39,505 bases of DNA. It comes from Cohnella luojiensis. Lineage in GTDB: Bacteria; Bacillota; Bacilli; Paenibacillales; Paenibacillaceae. The stretch spans positions 1-39,505 of the forward strand of contig NZ_SOMN01000043.1 of the NCBI RefSeq assembly GCF_004564235.1. Direction: 5' to 3'. Both the position numbers and the translations under genes were made by a program. A model generated the notes under the pieces. That model was given only the letters and a program-made list of their open reading frames with translations, was not told the origin of the DNA and did no database searches. Below are positions 30,786 to 38,228 of this stretch, in pieces (the first letter of the stretch is position 1; each line of letters starts with the position of its first letter).

Positions 30786-31427
30786 TTAAAACTTTTTGGC
30801 TAATTCGCGTGCTTGTTGAATAGCTTTCTCTTTAATGGCAGGTGCTTGATCCGGTGTTGCAGCCATCCCTTCAATAAAAATACCTTCAAACGATGGAACA
30901 CCCAAAAACTTCATGATAATACCTAAAAAACGATGACCCATCTCAAAATCTGCCATAGGCCCTCCCTGAGAATACACGCTTCCGCTTGCTTGTATATGCA
31001 AAGCTTTTTTATCTCCAAGTAAACCAACTGGTCCTGTTCCCGGAATATATTTGAAGGTTTTTCCTGCCACACATACGGAGTCAATATATGCTTTCATAAT
31101 AGGTGGAAATGAAAAATTCCACATCGGATTAACAAAAACATACTTATCAGCCGCCACAAATTGATCAACCAGTTCGCCGAGACGGCTTACTTTGGCTTTT
31201 TCTTCAGCATTTAATTGCTCAAAATCAGTGCCTGAACTTAATTTTCCCCATCCCCTAAATACATCTGCATCAATATGAGGAATTTTCATTTGATAAAGAT
31301 CTAGATGCAGTACTTCATCATTATGATTTGCTTCACGATAAGCTTCAATAAATTCTTTTCCAACAGTTAAGCTATAAGAGCTTTGATGATCATGAGGGTG
31401 AGCTGTAATATACAAGACATTTGCCAT
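30786..31427 (-). CDS. azoR: FMN-dependent NADH-azoreductase
   Basis: A 213-residue flavodoxin-fold homodimeric quinone/azo reductase. [17 protein letters not shown] is the FMN phosphate loop, [19 protein letters not shown] contacts the flavin, and [11 protein letters not shown] follows the fifth strand. It reduces quinones by two electrons with NADH, protecting against quinone/thiol stress; azo dyes are incidental substrates. GAGGCTC lies before the ATG. No regulator is adjacent. Confidence 0.92.
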   Translation of the reverse strand: MANVLYITAHPHDHQSSYSLTVGKEFIEAYREANHNDEVLHLDLYQMKIPHIDADVFRGWGKLSSGTDFEQLNAEEKAKVSRLGELVDQFVAADKYVFVNPMWNFSFPPIMKAYIDSVCVAGKTFKYIPGTGPVGLLGDKKALHIQASGSVYSQGGPMADFEMGHRFLGIIMKFLGVPSFEGIFIEGMAATPDQAPAIKEKAIQQARELAKKF

Positions 31428-31549
31428 TTTCGTGAGCCTCCTTTTTTTCTTTCGCTCTTACGATTCGTAAATAGCCTCTCCTTTATTCAAAAAAAACCGT
31501 ATCGCACTAAGTGGTCAAGCCCCAAATTAATTTTCCCTTACATTAAAAC
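31428..31549. other. Short gap upstream of azoR
   Basis: It contains the azoR upstream region on the minus strand. No clear operator was recognised. Confidence 0.35.
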
Positions 31550-31690
31550 TTAGCGTAATGATCCCACCAATTCAGATGTCACAATCTTGCGCATTTTCTC
31601 AATATTCACTTTTGTATAAATCGTAGCTGTCTTCGGATCTGCATGACCCAATAGATCAGCGATAGCCAACAAATTAACACAAGAGCTAAA
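31550..31690 (-). pseudogene. Tyrosine recombinase/integrase C-terminal tail
   Basis: The leftward frame reads VNLLAIADLLGHADPKTATI then YTKVNIEKMRKIV and ends at TAA 31550. LLGHADPKTATIY is the last catalytic box with His and the nucleophile Tyr. The rest of the enzyme is absent. It differs from the tail at 21771, so at least two lost recombinases are recorded here. Confidence 0.7.
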
Positions 31691-31813
31691 GTAAAATCTG
31701 TGATAAAAGTCACACATTTACTGCTACAATCTAGGCACTTTACCCGCCTAAATTGTAATCACCTTCCACTAATAAGATAATCTCGAAGTACATAACCTAC
31801 ATTCGTATTTTCT

Positions 31814-32165
31814 TTGGCTTTTGTCGGGAAACAAAATAAATGTCGATCGCTGCCGGAGAAACCTATCCTTGTCGGGCATTCATTCGGCGGCCTGATCACG
31901 CAAATCCTTATGGATCGCGACTTGGGTTTGACCGGAATAGCAATCGACCCCGCGGCTCCTAAAGGCATTAACTCCGGAGCATACAAAACGGCATCCAAGT
32001 CGGTTGCCTCCATCCTTTTAAAACCGTGGAAAAGTTGCCGATTTTATAATGAAATGGTTACAAGATCAATTAGGTTTAACGAATGGCAATGAAACGCAAG
32101 ACGAAATCATTCCGGAACGTGAACAATCGTTCGACCGCTTCGCTTTTTTTGAATTGGAGTATTGA
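31814..32165 (+). pseudogene. Broken alpha/beta hydrolase
   Basis: The frame at 31814 gives EKPILVGHSFGGLITQILMD then LTGIAIDPAAPKGI, the nucleophile elbow GHSFGG and following strand. The oxyanion-loop half, the acid and the histidine strand are missing. From 32028, in another frame, GKVADFIMKWLQDQLGL looks like the closing helix after the catalytic histidine. The gene thus lost its start and its middle and changed frame. Confidence 0.7.
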
Positions 32166-32219
32166 TATCGTTTTGTACCTATCCAAAACTTTTTAGTATG
32201 ACTCGAGAGGAGCAATCAA

Positions 32220-32963
32220 ATGATTATTCAAAAATTGCCATGGGCGGGTATTAAAATCGAACACGGAACTAACAGTATTGTGATCGATCCTTTTTATCAT
32301 TTCCCTTCCGATCTCGGAACGCCGACAGGCCCGCTATATCCGCTAGACGATTTCGGTAAAGCGGATGCCGTATTCATTACCCACGTACATCCGGACCATT
32401 ACGATCCAGAGGCTATTAAGCAATCGTACGGAGCGGATATTCCGATATATGTTCCGAACGAAGCCCTTGAATTCGTACGTGGACATGGCTTTACTTCCGC
32501 CGTAGGCGTTTCCTTAAAAGATACATTTACGATCGGATCCTTTAGCGTTGCCCCCACTTATTCAGTGGACGGTATAGGAGATCCTCAGGTAGCTTGGATC
32601 GTGTCGGCGGAAGGAAAAACAATCATTCATTGCGGAGATACTTTATGGCACGGTTATTGGTGGAGAATCAAACAGGATCACGGCCCGTTTGATGCAGCAT
32701 TCTTGCCTGTCAATAGTCCATTGGTCGAATTTCCGCATCTTCAGCCTGCTAGCAAACAACCGATTGTCATGTCTCCCGAACAGGCCGTTTCCGCCGCAAT
32801 GGTTCTAGAGGCAAAATACATGGTTCCTATCCATCATGAGCTTGTTAACAATCCGCCGATTTATACTCCAGCCCGGGACATAAAAACGAGCGTAACGCAA
32901 AGCGCTCAAGAAAATAATGTTGCGTTGAAATGGCTAGAGGCTAAGGGAAAGTTGACGCTTTAA
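32220..32963 (+). CDS. MBL-fold metal-dependent hydrolase
   Basis: A 247-residue protein of the UlaG/YtkL-like metallo-beta-lactamase branch. His55-x-His57-x-Asp59-His60 (THVHPDHYD) binds two metals with His637-type partners later in the chain: HCGDTLWH near 140 and VPIHHELVNN near 200. The start follows GAGAGGAG. Intact and well conserved, it stands between two stretches of gene debris. The substrate is unknown. Confidence 0.88.
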   Translation: MIIQKLPWAGIKIEHGTNSIVIDPFYHFPSDLGTPTGPLYPLDDFGKADAVFITHVHPDHYDPEAIKQSYGADIPIYVPNEALEFVRGHGFTSAVGVSLKDTFTIGSFSVAPTYSVDGIGDPQVAWIVSAEGKTIIHCGDTLWHGYWWRIKQDHGPFDAAFLPVNSPLVEFPHLQPASKQPIVMSPEQAVSAAMVLEAKYMVPIHHELVNNPPIYTPARDIKTSVTQSAQENNVALKWLEAKGKLTL

Positions 32964-33013
32964 TATACGAAGAAGCTCTGCCGCTTTCGTTTCTAAGCAG
33001 CAGAGCGTCATTA

Positions 33014-33343
33014 TTACAGCGTCATTGATCCGCCGTTGCCTGTTGACCAGCGCGTATCCGGATTTCCGTCCAGAATGGCCTGAGCGCTTTCGCCGGTTAC
33101 AACCCAGGCCGAGCGATCGAGCGAACCGGTTTCTACGGGCAGCGCTTCGGTCACTTTCCCGAATTTGGCGATTTTGACTTCGGATATGGACCACCAGCTG
33201 TCATTGGCTTCGGTAAGGACGACTTTCACAAACCGGGCCGTTTGTTCCGTCAGCGATGTCGCAATGCTAGGCGAAGCGCCTTCTCCGCAGCAACTGGGCT
33301 CTCCCCAATGTTCTCCGTCCTTGGAGACATACACTTCATACAA
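33014..33343 (-). pseudogene. Truncated F5/8 type C (discoidin/CBM32-like) domain protein
   Basis: The leftward frame begins YEVYVSKDGEHWGEP and continues ARFVKVVLTEANDSWWSISE, the second half of one discoidin domain. It then reads WVVTGESAQAILDGNPDTRW, the first strands of another, which stops at TAA 33014. Both domains are incomplete, so this is a piece of a larger secreted carbohydrate-binding enzyme. Confidence 0.7.
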
Positions 33344-33464
33344 ACAACTAAGGCTAGCATTTCAATCGTCCGTCCAACATACCGTGCAACATGAATTGTA
33401 CGGTGCCGGAATCGCCCATGTTGAATTATTGCCAGCACTCGCTGCTTTTTCCACCCCAACGAAT

Positions 33465-33764
33465 AAAATTCTTGCAATAGGTTCGGTTACCCCTTAGGGG
33501 ACACCTGAAGCAATCGCCTCTATTCTCCCATTCGAAGTGCGAGCTAGCGTTCGCATTTATCTCGCTAGATAGTTTGACCACTGGTACTTTCAAAACGAAA
33601 GAAATGGTGTCTGTGTTTATCATGAACGTATCCAGCACGGCTGAAGCTTATGAAATTCTAGAAGCACTGCCCTAGGTGTGGCTGGGATGATGGAATTTCA
33701 ACTCTTTGCGCTCTCCTCCTTACGCCCTTTTGCCTCGCTGATCGATGATCCCAAGGCTTTATGA
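33465..33764 (+). pseudogene. Decayed small ferredoxin-fold (muconolactone-isomerase/YciI-like) gene
   Basis: Joining three frames gives KILAIGSVTP, stop, GTPEAIASILPFEVRASVRI, YLAR, stop, FDHWYFQNERNGVCV, shift, FIMNVSSTAEAYEILEALPL, shift, then GMMEFQLFALSSLRPFASLI to TGA. The order of blocks resembles about 110-residue dimeric alpha/beta-barrel proteins (x-QWYF...GVVF...A...LLxxLPLV...F-x-L-x-P). Two nonsense changes and two frameshifts make it dead. Confidence 0.45.
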
Positions 33765-33778
33765 AAATGAATAACGAT

Positions 33779-33826
33779 AAAGGCCTCTTTTGCCCATAAC
33801 AAAATATCGGGCATAATGAGGCCTTT
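33779..33826. terminator. Long hairpin after the decayed gene
   Basis: AAAGGCCTC (33779-33787) pairs with GAGGCCTTT (33818-33826), with an inner GCCC/GGGC stem. T-tracts are poor on both sides. Confidence 0.5.
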
Positions 33827-33833
33827 GTATCTA

Positions 33834-34093
33834 TTAAAGCTCTTCCAGAGGTGAAGGACTCGAATGTTCAAAGTGTCGCTTCCATTCATGCACGCCCTCT
33901 TCGATTCGAGATGTATGAAATCCATTGTCTTTCAAGATCTCAACTGCTTGAGCGGACATTATACAATAAGGACCTCGACAGTACACCACAATTTCCTTAT
34001 CCGTCGGTAATGTCGCAAGTTTTGTTTTCAGATCATCCATAGGTCTTTGTAAGCAGGTATGTATTCACCATATTGCAGTTTTCCTATAAAAAA
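33834..34093 (-). pseudogene. Rhodanese-domain remnant
   Basis: Leftward from ATG 34040 the frame reads MDDLKTKLATLPTDKEIVVY, CRGPYCIMSAQAVEIL and IEEGVHEWKRHF, a rhodanese half with active-site loop CRGPYC. This loop form is common in ArsR-rhodanese fusions. Upstream, in another frame, LQYGEYIPAYKDL recalls the E-Y-x-x-G-H-I-P-G-A strand, so a frameshift and loss of the N-terminal half are inferred. The surviving piece could still be translated. Confidence 0.65.
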
Positions 34094-34117
34094 TAAGCCG
34101 GTCCCCAATGGGCCGGC
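34088..34117 (-). terminator. Terminator of the TetR gene, copy 1 of a near-identical pair
   Basis: GCCGG (34097-34101) and CCGGC (34113-34117) around CCCCAATGGG; the minus-strand tail is TTATTTTTTATAG. Confidence 0.85.
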
Positions 34118-34132
34118 AATTATCAAGATAAC

Positions 34133-34738
34133 TTATGCCTCTCCCTTCAGTCCGAAGGTCTTTAAGGGACCGAAAGTAGTCATGCGGGTTATCAGCAAGG
34201 CCATCTCTTGAGGAGAAAGCTGCATACCGTTTTCCAACCAGTGCTGAATGACACCCAAATTTGCGGATGCCAAATAAGCAATAATGAATTCGCGCGGTAC
34301 CGGTATATGCGCGGACTGAAGCAAGGACAGCTTATTAATAATATGCTTTTGCATAATCTGTCTCACTTGGACGGGATACGCCGGATCGCCTTTAGGTCCC
34401 AATAGGACTTTGAAAAATACAGCATTCAATGTAAAAAAATCGAACAATTCCAGGAAAGCCGGATGAGGCTCGTTACGTTCGGCATACTTCATTATTTGAA
34501 TAGGGTCGATGTCCTTGACTATTTCTAGAATTTCTTTGAGCATATCCTCTTTGCTCTGTTCCAGTAGATCGTATTTATCGCGGTAGTGCAAATAAAATGT
34601 ACCCCGATTCAAGCCGGCCTTCTGCATCAAATCCCGGATGGTGGTGCCTTCGAAGCCTTTTTCGTCTAATAAGTCGATTAAGGCATTCCTAAGCAACAGC
34701 TTCGTTCGAATGATTCTAGGATCCGTCTTGTCCTTCAT
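34133..34738 (-). CDS. TetR-family regulator
   Basis: A 201-residue AcrR-like regulator. The HTH includes DLMQKAGLNRGTFYLHYRDKYDLLEQ at about residues 40-65. The C-terminal ligand domain resembles the TetR_C family that follows TIRDL/LNRGTFYxHY proteins. It is divergent from a sterol-desaturase-family gene and is its likely controller, with inverted repeat elements in the 175-bp gap. No Shine-Dalgarno match is strong. Confidence 0.9.
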   Translation of the reverse strand: MKDKTDPRIIRTKLLLRNALIDLLDEKGFEGTTIRDLMQKAGLNRGTFYLHYRDKYDLLEQSKEDMLKEILEIVKDIDPIQIMKYAERNEPHPAFLELFDFFTLNAVFFKVLLGPKGDPAYPVQVRQIMQKHIINKLSLLQSAHIPVPREFIIAYLASANLGVIQHWLENGMQLSPQEMALLITRMTTFGPLKTFGLKGEA

Positions 34739-34761
34739 GTTCTTCCGCCTTTCCGGTAATT

Positions 34762-34776
34762 ATTTATTGAACTAAT
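34762..34776 (+). promoter_or_regulatory. Putative TetR site, element 1
   Basis: TATTTATTGAACTAA matches the inverse of 34884-34898 at 13 of 15 positions. Confidence 0.4.
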
Positions 34777-34883
34777 GAACATTCTTTATGCAGCGTGTCG
34801 GGTAAGCGACTTTTGCGGGTATCTTGATCATTGAATTTAACCTCCTTCTCATTATAATAAACTGTGTGACCATTAATCAACAT

Positions 34884-34898
34884 TGAGTTCATTAAATA
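34884..34898 (-). promoter_or_regulatory. Putative TetR site, element 2
   Basis: On the minus strand TATTTAATGAACTCA, an inverted near-copy of element 1, just before the hydroxylase ribosome site. Confidence 0.4.
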
Positions 34899-34913
34899 GG
34901 AGGGAGATCGTAT

Positions 34914-35522
34914 ATGAGATCGGAAAAGCCCCTTATGCAATATGTAAAAGAGTTTATGGGCCAGCGTGTTATTTTGTTTCTATTCTCTGTTTTTTTCTTT
35001 AGCTGTTTCGGAGTCATTGCGACTTTCGGCAGTGTTTGGACGGCGGTGGCAATGTGCGTTGGCCCCGTTTTAGTTATCTTTATCGAATATGCGGTTCACC
35101 GATACATTCTTCATGAGTTTCCGCGGATTGCTCCCTATGCATATAAGGGGCATGTTACCCATCATCGATATCCCACTGACGTGAAATATTTGTTCGGACC
35201 AGTCTATATCGACTTGTGTGCGTATTTGCTCATTTTTGGAGCGGCGTTTATTGTGACGGGGTATGATTGGCATCTATCTTATGCCGTCGTGTTCGGTGCA
35301 TCCGGCTTTCAAATCTATTATCAATGGAAACACTATATATCCCATCGCCCAATCAATCCTTTGACCCCTTGGGGCAAATGGCTTAAGAAAAGACATCTGC
35401 TGCATCATCATTTGGATGAGGATTCGTTGTACGGCGTAACTAACCCTGTGATGGACATCATCTTGAGAACAAACCGGCCCAAAGCGTCCAAATCGCGGTC
35501 ATTGGCTTCGCATCAAGATTGA
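34914..35522 (+). CDS. Sterol desaturase / fatty-acid hydroxylase family membrane protein
   Basis: A 202-residue integral membrane protein with about four helices and the histidine clusters of the non-heme di-iron hydroxylases: EYAVHRYILHE, GHVTHHRYPTD, KHYISHRP and KKRHLLHHHLDEDSLYGVT. These eight or more histidines bind two irons that use O2 to hydroxylate or desaturate a lipid. GGAGGGAG precedes the ATG. It is probably repressed by the divergent TetR. The lipid substrate is not evident. Confidence 0.9.
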   Translation: MRSEKPLMQYVKEFMGQRVILFLFSVFFFSCFGVIATFGSVWTAVAMCVGPVLVIFIEYAVHRYILHEFPRIAPYAYKGHVTHHRYPTDVKYLFGPVYIDLCAYLLIFGAAFIVTGYDWHLSYAVVFGASGFQIYYQWKHYISHRPINPLTPWGKWLKKRHLLHHHLDEDSLYGVTNPVMDIILRTNRPKASKSRSLASHQD

Positions 35523-35531
35523 GGGATGCCC

Positions 35532-35660
35532 TTATCGTAAAACGGATGCTGAGTTGTTGAAAGCGGTGATGATCATAATGTTTGCTTCTTCACGTTCTGT
35601 CAATGCGGTTAGAAGACCGCCGTAACCGTCGTAGTACACTTGCAATGAGGTCACATCTAA
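35532..35660 (-). pseudogene. Unidentified C-terminal coding fragment
   Basis: The leftward frame LDVTSLQVYYDGYGGLLTAL then TEREEANIMIITAFNNSASV and stop is amphipathic and protein-like. It has no start of its own and overlaps the ribosome site of the next gene. I do not recognise the family. Confidence 0.25.
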
Positions 35661-35679
35661 GTTAATGGAGATGTTGAAC

Positions 35680-35877
35680 ATGAATGAAATGACAGGAAAA
35701 TGGCTTGGCTGGATCGGCATCGTGATAGCGATTATCGGGTTTTTCTATGCACCCGTATGGATGGGCAGCATTGCCGTTATTCTGGGTCTCATTTGCTTGG
35801 TTACCCCTAAGAAGGGGCTGGCATGGTGGTCGATCGTTCTTGGAGTGATTGCGTTTATCATTCCTTACTTTAGATAA
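35680..35877 (+). CDS. Small membrane protein, unknown function
   Basis: A 65-residue protein with three short hydrophobic segments: WLGWIGIVIAIIGFFYA, GSIAVILGLICLV and WWSIVLGVIAFIIPYF. It resembles the small DUF4190-type proteins of bacilli in layout (helix, PVWMG, helix, TPKKG, helix). GGAG at 35667-35670 selects the ATG at 35680. A terminator follows the stop by about 55 bp, so it is monocistronic. Confidence 0.65.
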   Translation: MNEMTGKWLGWIGIVIAIIGFFYAPVWMGSIAVILGLICLVTPKKGLAWWSIVLGVIAFIIPYFR

Positions 35878-35932
35878 GTAAACCAGGTATGGAGTGAATA
35901 CCGTTTTGAAGGTAGGTATGTGACATCATGGC

Positions 35933-35953
35933 AACCCTTGCTTCGCAAGGGTT
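35933..35953 (+). terminator. Terminator of the small membrane protein gene
   Basis: AACCCTTGC-TTC-GCAAGGGTT followed by CTTTGATTTT. Confidence 0.8.
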
Positions 35954-35970
35954 CTTTGATTTTCGACACG

Positions 35971-36000
35971 AAAAAATAAGCCGGTCCCCCATGGGCCGGC
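35971..36000 (-). terminator. Terminator, copy 2 of a near-identical pair
   Basis: GCCGG (35980-35984) and CCGGC (35996-36000) around TCCCCCATGGG; the minus-strand tail is TTATTTTTTCG. It is almost identical to the one at 34088 and sits directly downstream of a leftward coding tail. Confidence 0.8.
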
Positions 36001-36018
36001 AATTTTCAATCGTGCCAA

Positions 36019-36126
36019 TTATTGAAGTGACTCGAGATACTTAACAATATTGACCAACGGTTGATCAAGCCATTGGATCGAGCAGCCAACTTTAGTCCGG
36101 CTTATGGACGTGTATGCTCGGGTCTT
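36019..36126 (-). pseudogene. Tail of a thioredoxin-like/AhpC-TSA protein
   Basis: The leftward frame ends RAYTSISRTKVGCSIQWLDQ then PLVNIVKYLESLQ and TAA at 36019. The block x-GC-x-I-x-W is found at the end of thioredoxin-like peroxiredoxin-family proteins. The frame stays open to about 36207 but loses likeness there. Its terminator survives at 35971. Confidence 0.45.
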
Positions 36127-36207
36127 CGCAACATCTCGTTCCTTCGTGGCCTGATCCGCCTCCACTTCGTTACAGGAACAAATCGCCTTTTCGCTACAGC
36201 AAAAACA

Positions 36208-36248
36208 AAGCAGTTCGGGAGCTTCTGCTAAGAGCTCCCGAACTGCTT
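36208..36248 (-). terminator. Terminator hairpin for the leftward FMN-reductase unit
   Basis: A perfect 16-bp stem, 36208-36223 with 36233-36248 (core CAGTTCGGGAGCT), has a nine-base loop. The minus-strand tail is TGTTTTTG. Confidence 0.8.
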
Positions 36249-36287
36249 GTCGAGATTAGTTATTATACAGATGTCTTACACAATGCA

Positions 36288-36404
36288 TCAGTTTTTTGGC
36301 GCACAATAGCCATCCACGCATACATGATCTGGCTTTAGAGTCGAATCAGCAAACAAGTCATGTACATCGTAAGCAGGGTTTTTCTCGGCGTTCGGATCAA
36401 TGAC
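36288..36404 (-). pseudogene. Orphan coding tail after the FMN reductase
   Basis: Immediately past the reductase stop, another frame reads DVIDPNAEKNPAYDVHDLFA then DSTLKPDHVCVDGYCAPKN and TGA. It looks like the true C-terminus of some protein, with a terminator just beyond it at 36208. I do not recognise the family; it has no start. Confidence 0.35.
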
Positions 36405-36407
36405 ATC

Positions 36408-36965
36408 CTATTCCCGCAGAGGTTTCAGTGCCTTACTCCAGCTAATGACTTGATCCAGCATGGTATTAGCAACGTCCACTTGCTGTTGAGAAGGTTTAAA
36501 AATAGTATGATTCTCGAAGTCATTAAAGAGTGAAAGTGCGACTTGAGTACTAACATCCGCTACCATCATTTGACCCATGATTAGCCGAAGGTTTTCTACT
36601 GCGCGCACGCCTCCCGAACCGCCATAACCAACAAAACCAGCGGCTTTGTTGGTCCACTCGCGATACAGAAAATCGATTGCGTTTTTAAGTGCTCCAGACG
36701 TTGCATGATTGTATTCAGGCGTTACAAATACATATCCGTCGAACTCAGAAACTTTTTGGGACCACCTTTTGGTGTGTTCTTTCGTGTAAGCTCCACGCAT
36801 CGCTGGCATAGGCTCATCAAGAAGAGGCAGATTGAAATCCGCTAGGTCTACAATCTCAAACTTGGCGTCATTTCGCTTTGCGGCTATTTCGTATACCCAG
36901 CGCGCAATATCAGGTCCCTTTCGACCTGGACGAGTACTTCCAACGACAATTCCAATCTTAATCAT
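36408..36965 (-). CDS. NADPH-dependent FMN reductase
   Basis: A 185-residue flavodoxin-fold enzyme. GIVVGSTRPGRKGPDIARWV is the FMN phosphate loop, FVTPEYNHATSGALKNAIDFLY contacts the isoalloxazine ring and GYGGSGGVRAVENLR follows strand 4. It is of the azobenzene/chromate-reductase-like group that transfers two electrons to quinones, dyes or metals. GGGAGGAAAT precedes the ATG. A palindrome identical in type to that before the marR gene lies 25 bp upstream, so MarR control is likely. Confidence 0.92.
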   Translation of the reverse strand: MIKIGIVVGSTRPGRKGPDIARWVYEIAAKRNDAKFEIVDLADFNLPLLDEPMPAMRGAYTKEHTKRWSQKVSEFDGYVFVTPEYNHATSGALKNAIDFLYREWTNKAAGFVGYGGSGGVRAVENLRLIMGQMMVADVSTQVALSLFNDFENHTIFKPSQQQVDVANTMLDQVISWSKALKPLRE

Positions 36966-36989
36966 GTTCTATTTCCTCCCTTGATTGTC

Positions 36990-37001
36990 TTGCATGTGCA
37001 A
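36990..37001. promoter_or_regulatory. MarR operator before the FMN reductase
   Basis: TTGCATGTGCAA differs at one position from the palindrome at 37530. A further partial repeat (GCATATGCAAT) overlaps downstream. Confidence 0.65.
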
Positions 37002-37033
37002 TATATGCATATGCAATTATGTATTTAAAAAAA

Positions 37034-37474
37034 TTACTGCAGATTCGCAGTGATTTTTTTTAAAACTTCAGTGGCTGTTTTCAGCTCGTCTTTCGAGATT
37101 CCGGCAGTGGATTCCAACAATGTTTGTTGCGCAAGTTCGATCAAGCTTTTCTGAAGCTCTTTGCCTCTAGCTGTGAGAATGATCAGTTTGATTCTTCTGT
37201 CTGCCGGATCATCCTTGCGTTCGATGTAACCTCTCTTGACAAGGGTATCCATCAGTCTTGAAGTGCTCGTCTGATCTCTGCATGTAGAAACGGAAATTTC
37301 GTATTGAGATCGTTCTTCCCGATTCCAGAGTTGTACAAGCACTTGCCATTGTTCTGGCGTTACCTCGTAACCCGCAAGTTTGAAATTCTGAAAAAGACGC
37401 TGATTCATCGTTTTTCCAGCGACACTTACGATGAATCCCAAGGAATCTTCAAGCCGATAATCTTTGTAGTTCAT
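37034..37474 (-). CDS. MarR-family regulator
   Basis: A 146-residue winged-helix regulator. Helix 1 region AGKTMNQRLFQNFKLAGYEVTPEQWQVLVQL, recognition segment DQTSTSRLMDTLVKRGYIERKDDPADRRIKLIILTARG, and a C-terminal dimer helix. The ATG at 37474 is chosen over a TTG three codons earlier because AAAGG then has normal spacing. Cys in STCRDQTS lies just before the recognition helix, a place where redox sensing could act (inferred). It probably represses itself and the downstream FMN reductase via the two shared palindromes. Confidence 0.9.
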   Translation of the reverse strand: MNYKDYRLEDSLGFIVSVAGKTMNQRLFQNFKLAGYEVTPEQWQVLVQLWNREERSQYEISVSTCRDQTSTSRLMDTLVKRGYIERKDDPADRRIKLIILTARGKELQKSLIELAQQTLLESTAGISKDELKTATEVLKKITANLQ

Positions 37475-37529
37475 AAACGTCAACCTTTACCGCTTTGGAT
37501 AAGAACAAATTAATCATACCAACAACTAT

Positions 37530-37541
37530 TTGCACGTGCAA
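37530..37541. promoter_or_regulatory. MarR self-operator
   Basis: TTGCACGTGCAA, a perfect 12-bp palindrome inside TATTTGCACGTGCAAGTAT, 56 bp before the marR start. Confidence 0.7.
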
Positions 37542-37559
37542 GTATTTTCTCATCGAATC

Positions 37560-38153
37560 CTAATCATCTAATCCCTTTCCGACCAGAATATGCGGCAAAT
37601 ATTTTTCAACCCTTGACTCTCGAGTTTTGGATTGTTTGGGTGCAGAAAAATGAAGAATGTACGCTCTTTGCCGTCCCGGCGTCAATGCTTCAAATGCAGT
37701 TTTCAAGTCAGGGATTTCAACGAATTTATTTTGTAATTCTTCAGGAATCAAGTATTCCGTATTCGTTTTGTAGTTCACTTGCAAACCGGCTTTTTCAACT
37801 TCAATGGCTTCATCGATATAAGTTTTCAAGATAAGCTGCATCTCATCAATTTCTTGAACATTGGTGAACCGAATCTGGCGCGCCGCCTGCACATTCTCCG
37901 TTTGTTGGATTAGGATACCATGGGGATCTTTTAACAAGGCGCCTTTATGAAACAGAAGCGCGCAGTATTCTTTAAATCCATGTATTAAAACAATGTTTTT
38001 ATCCTGAAACGTGTAACAAGGATGCATCCACTTAAACTCTTCGGTCAACTCGCAGTCAAGAACGATATTTCTTAACAACTCGAATTCTTCCTTCCACTTT
38101 TTAGCCTTACTAAAAAATGGATCAATCTTAGGATTCCTTTCACCTTTTGTCAT
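37560..38153 (-). CDS. YdeI/OmdA-type protein (DUF1801-like plus C-terminal OmdA domain)
   Basis: A 197-residue cytoplasmic protein. Its N-terminal part resembles DUF1801 (EEFELLRNIVLDCELTEEFKWMHPCYTF and IHGFKEYCALLFHKGALL). The C-terminal part is the OmdA box (IPEELQNKFVEIPDLKTAFEALTPGRQRAYILHF, KTRESRVEKYLPHIL). Homologues (B. subtilis YdeI) are reported in antimicrobial-peptide tolerance, but the mechanism is unknown. The ATG at 38153 has AAGGAG upstream. It stands downstream of, and in line with, the ArsR-SRPBCC operon, 75 bp away. Confidence 0.85.
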   Translation of the reverse strand: MTKGERNPKIDPFFSKAKKWKEEFELLRNIVLDCELTEEFKWMHPCYTFQDKNIVLIHGFKEYCALLFHKGALLKDPHGILIQQTENVQAARQIRFTNVQEIDEMQLILKTYIDEAIEVEKAGLQVNYKTNTEYLIPEELQNKFVEIPDLKTAFEALTPGRQRAYILHFSAPKQSKTRESRVEKYLPHILVGKGLDD

Positions 38154-38228
38154 CAAGGAACACTCCTTTTCAATTTTTCGATCCGCTGCCAGCATCGTAG
38201 ATACATAAGGCTCTCCTTCCTTTTACAA

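Noticed and set aside
33348..33464. Possible coding upstream of the decayed ferredoxin-fold gene (RLAFQSSVQHTVQHELYG)
   Set aside because: Coding-like, but I could not tie it to any family or to the following frame with confidence.
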